This document shows, piece by piece, positions 61,415 to 64,000 of a stretch of 64,000 nt of DNA. The notes below the pieces were generated by a model. It did no database searches. It saw only the letters and a program-made list of their open reading frames with translations, and was not told the DNA's origin. The DNA is from Torymus aiolomorphi. Taxonomy: Eukaryota > Arthropoda > Insecta > Hymenoptera > Torymidae. How positions within the stretch are numbered: the stretch's first letter is position 1; every line of letters starts with the position of its first letter. Location of the stretch: positions 95,737,300-95,801,299 of the forward strand of contig CM070876.1 in NCBI GenBank assembly GCA_036365515.1, read 5' to 3'. The position numbers and the translations under genes were made by a program.

Positions 61415-61664
61415 TGTAGGGAAAAGTTGATGTTTATTGAAGTCCGTCGTGCAGTGCTTCTGCTGCTGTCTCTCTGCCGTCGCGCGCTGAACTCGATGCC
61501 GGCGCAGGAAAACGCCCTCGGCCGTCATCTTGATAGTTGGAGGGGCGGCAGGACTGACGCGTGGGGAAAGAGGATTGGCCGAGCTCTCGCGCGAGTCGTA
61601 AAATGCCTTGGAAGGAGAGACGGTTTTCAGCGTCTTGAACGTTGTAGATATTGAATTCTGGACA
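61415..61664 (-). mobile_element. 3' LTR of a BEL/Pao element
   Basis: Read on the minus strand it begins TGTCCAG immediately after the purine-rich tract AAAGGTGGGCGGAA (the probable polypurine primer) and ends CCCTACA; length 250 bp. An AATAAA signal lies ~20 bases before the end (complement near 61433-61438). The pol frame reads on into it. The 5' LTR is outside the window. Confidence 0.7.
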
Positions 61665-61679
61665 TTCCGCCCACCTTTG

Positions 61680-62490
61680 TCGGATTGGCGAATGGATCTT
61701 AATTGGAGACGTATGACCTTGGCGATAGGGCGACGAAGAGTTGTGGTGGCCGTCCGCAGATCAACCACGCGGGTGATGCCATCACTCCTTGGGTGGATGG
61801 CGATGACATGAGTGAGGGACCACTTGGCTGGAGGCATGAGCTGATTTCGAATGAGTAGGAGATCACCTATGATGACTGGTGAGTGTTGCTGTTTGCACTT
61901 TTGGCAGGGCTGCAAGGAAGTCAGATAGTCCGTCGACCATCTTCGCCAGAAGTGAGCTAATGACTAATCAGAAGCCAGCGCTTTCCTGGTGGGACGCTGA
62001 TATTGGTGACATCTTCCTCAGGTACTAAAAAGGACGAACTCTGAATGAGAAAGTGTGAAGGTGACATAAATTCAAGGTCAGAAGAATCGTCAGTGGAAGC
62101 AGTTAATGGTCTGGAGGTAAGGGACGCTTCAGTTCGGCACATAAGAGTAGCAAGTTCGGAAAAAGTGAGAACTTGTTCTCCAAAGACTCGATGCATATGA
62201 TGTTTTGCCGATTTAACTGCGGCTTCCCAAATGCCACCAAAATGAGGCGCACTGGGAGGATTGAAGATCCATGAAGTTCCTTCTTGAGCGAGAGACTTGA
62301 CAATTTGAGTAGAATAAGAGGAAGCAGAGTTAACTATCTGTTTTAATTGAGTGTCTGCACCTGCGAAGTTTGTTCCTTGGTCAGAATATAGTTCTTCGCA
62401 AAAACCTCTACGTGCGGTAAATCGATGAAAAGCGGCGATGAACGCTTCACTAGAGTAGCCGTACAGATAAATATAGATATATAGCATTTC
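61680..62490 (-). pseudogene. BEL/Pao integrase core and C-terminal domain
   Basis: Minus strand. The piece 62487-61957 has EAFIAAFHRFTARRGFCEEL, YSDQGTNFAGAD (second catalytic Asp), PSAPHFGGIWEAAVKSAKHH (catalytic Glu) and LTFSELATLMCRTEASL. A frameshift leads to 61915-61680: CQKCKQQHSPVIIGDLLLIR, PPAKWSLTHVIAIHPRSDG and RVVDLRTATTTLRRPIAKV, the conserved C-terminal domain of Pao integrases. Order and wording are typical of BEL/Pao in insects. Confidence 0.9.
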
Positions 62491-63080
62491 ATAGTGCCCT
62501 TCTCTCTAGTCTTAGTGAGACAAAGATGAATATCCATTAATCGAGCAGCATGATGTGAACAAGTAGTACATGCTCTAATAATTCTCTTGACTTCAGCTCG
62601 ACCTTTCACTATCCAATATTGACGTCTGAGAGTGGCAAGCGTCCGCTGAACACCATCATGAAGGGTACGCTGATGAGCATCCAGAATTATCAATGTAGTG
62701 AAATGACAACCCGCAGGTAAAATAAGACGATGCTTAGCATCTTCTTCAAGAAGAGAATGAGAGAGGCGTCCGCCCACCCTGCGTAAATGATTTTGTATCA
62801 TGGGGGTAACAGAGAGCTTTTAGTCGAAAGTTTACCTTTTCTATTTAACTGTTGTAGTTCAAGATTAAAAAAAGCGGTTTGAACTAAATAAATCAGACAA
62901 AGTCTGGTGTTCTCAGTCTCACCAGCACTTATCTCCTTAAAAATCGGAGTGAGATGGGATAGCAGGGATCGAAGAACAGTAAAAAAACTAGCGACCGAAC
63001 TTGAAGTTGCTTTACGCTCAGTTTTCTCACAGATTCTGTTGATGAATCTGAAGCAGTATGAAGCCATTCGCAATAGTTTG
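62491..63080 (-). pseudogene. BEL/Pao integrase zinc domain and linker
   Basis: Minus strand. Linker (63073-62798) with FINRICEKTERKATSSS and LVQTAFFNLELQQLNRKG; then (62801-62500) MIQNHLRRVGGRLSHSLL, HQRTLHDGVQRTLATLRRQY and RIIRACTTC, the H-x4-H / C-x2-C zinc domain. Next comes ARLMDIHLCLTKTREKG: about 15 residues around the first catalytic Asp of the core (family wording GVDxAGP) appear deleted. A frameshift separates linker and zinc domain. Confidence 0.85.
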
Positions 63081-63640
63081 TCTAACGATGAATATTTATT
63101 AATAAGACTCTAAATTTCTGGAGTATACTAGACAGAATTTGGTGTGTCCTTGATAGCGACTAGAGTACGACTAGGTTGAAGATTCAGACTATTTACAGTG
63201 AAGTTGAGCTCATCATGAGACCTCGACCATGGTTTGTGGCTATCAGAAAGCCAGGCGGGACCTTTCCACCATAGGTTATGGGAGACTAATTTTGGAGGCT
63301 CGATACCTCATGATATGACGTCAGCGGGGTTGTCACTAGACCGCACGTGATGCCATACGCATCAGGTAGCAGAATGTGAATCTCTGAGCACCTGTTAGCT
63401 ACAAACGCGCCCCATCTAGACGGGTGGTCCTTTAACCAGAAGAGCACATCAGCAGAATCAGACAATAAATGAATACTTTCAACCTTAGTTGGAAATGATT
63501 CGATAAAAGCGTGCGTCAATCGAGTAAGTAGCAACGCAGCGCAGAGTTCTAAACGAGGAATACTTAGCGTTCAAAGTGGAGCCACTCGCGTTTTAGCCAC
63601 TTGAAGTGTGACTAGAACATCTTGGTTATGAATTAATCTC
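63081..63640 (-). pseudogene. BEL/Pao RNase H region
   Basis: Minus strand. The frame 63534-63286 has THAFIESFPTKVESIHLLSD and FWLKDHPSRWGAFVANRCSE, typical of the Pao RNase H (active-site Asp in SDS). After DAY the frame shifts; the continuing frame reads WHHVRSSDNPADVIS, then PPKLVSHNLWWKGPAWLSD, the end of the domain. Confidence 0.85.
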
Positions 63641-64000
63641 ATTATCTTACAGTCATTTATCTAAATGACTGTACCATATGCAAATTTGGATGCATTTGCA
63701 AATCCATGAACTTCAATAAGTTCGCAATGAAGTGCGAATCCACTTCAACGAGGGATCTTGATGTGATTAATAGAATGATGATCTGGCAACCAAGTTTGGC
63801 AGCGATTAGAAATATCGAGAGGAAGTTCTTCATCCCAACTAACTTCAAGAAACCACAAAGATTGCATGATTACCCTAGTGGTAATCACTATAGGGGCTAA
63901 CCATCCCATAGGGTCAAATAGACGTGCTATTCTTGAAAGGACAGAATGTTTGATAAATGGCAAGTCAAAAGGAGCATCTTCTATGCGAAAGCTAAAGCAA
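63641..64000 (-). pseudogene. BEL/Pao reverse transcriptase C-terminal end (runs off the window)
   Basis: Minus strand: SVLSRIARLFDPMGWLAPIV, TTRVIMQSLWFLEVSWDEEL and PLDISNRCQTWLPD, the conserved block after the RT palm in BEL/Pao elements. The RT core, protease and gag must lie beyond 64000. Confidence 0.85.

Overview
The window is a eukaryotic, almost certainly arthropod (most likely insect), AT-rich repeat island. The evidence is the mix of animal-type transposons (PHD-finger/APE-type LINEs, Ty3/gypsy, BEL/Pao, Helitron-like elements, long inverted-repeat foldback elements), very long CT/GA and CA microsatellites, and one exon of an animal-type spermidine synthase with consensus splice sites. 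I cannot name the species. No bacterial operon, CRISPR array, rRNA or canonical tRNA gene was seen.

Layout. 1-6.1 kb: a CCCTCCACCG minisatellite, a small foldback, a decayed Helitron-like (PIF1 family) helicase on the minus strand cut off by a 2.5-kb foldback element (FB1), and a tail of ~283-bp tandem repeats. 6.1-11.8 kb: two joined, internally deleted gypsy-type retrotransposons on the minus strand. 11.9-16.2 kb: a GGAGGGACGC minisatellite and foldback element FB2, whose two arms each carry a 170-bp MITE. 16.2-21.65 kb: a nearly full-length but broken LINE (LINE1) on the plus strand. 22.0-23.45 kb: a probable solo LTR. 23.5-29.6 kb: a nested stack in which a Helitron-like gene is split by a 5'-truncated LINE (LINE2, target-site duplication AGGTATA), LINE2 is split by a short hairpin-ended element (alpha), and a second copy (beta) interrupts the Helitron again. 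29.6-30.5 kb: a little unique DNA with the spermidine synthase exon (minus strand). 30.5-36.9 kb: a ~600-bp CT tract, then LINE3, itself split by a ~2.1-kb inverted-repeat element. 38.1-41.4 kb: AT repeat, a motif cluster and LINE4. 41.4-45.7 kb: mostly unassigned DNA with a possible tRNA-derived SINE, a 42-bp minisatellite and small hairpins. 45.7-49.4 kb: the 3' half of a gypsy element (RNase H tail, integrase, GPY module, AT-hook tail, an extra coiled-coil-rich ORF, 3' LTR). 49.8-52.7 kb: an intact Ulp1-like protease ORF followed by a broken PIF1-type helicase. 53.5-55.4 kb: hairpin-ended element copy gamma. 55.7-60.3 kb: foldback FB3, again with mirrored MITEs. 61.4-64.0 kb: the 3' part of a BEL/Pao element on the minus strand, with its 3' LTR.

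Functionally, nearly everything is selfish DNA in decay; the only clear candidate host coding sequence is the 121-bp exon. The most informative structures are (i) the hairpin-ended elements inserted at A-runs, one of which can be removed conceptually to give back an open LINE frame; (ii) the foldback family in which an inserted MITE appears in mirror image in both arms while a sister element has the empty site; and (iii) the Ulp1-like protease lying directly upstream of a Helitron-like helicase. All assignments come from reading motifs by eye; no database search was possible.
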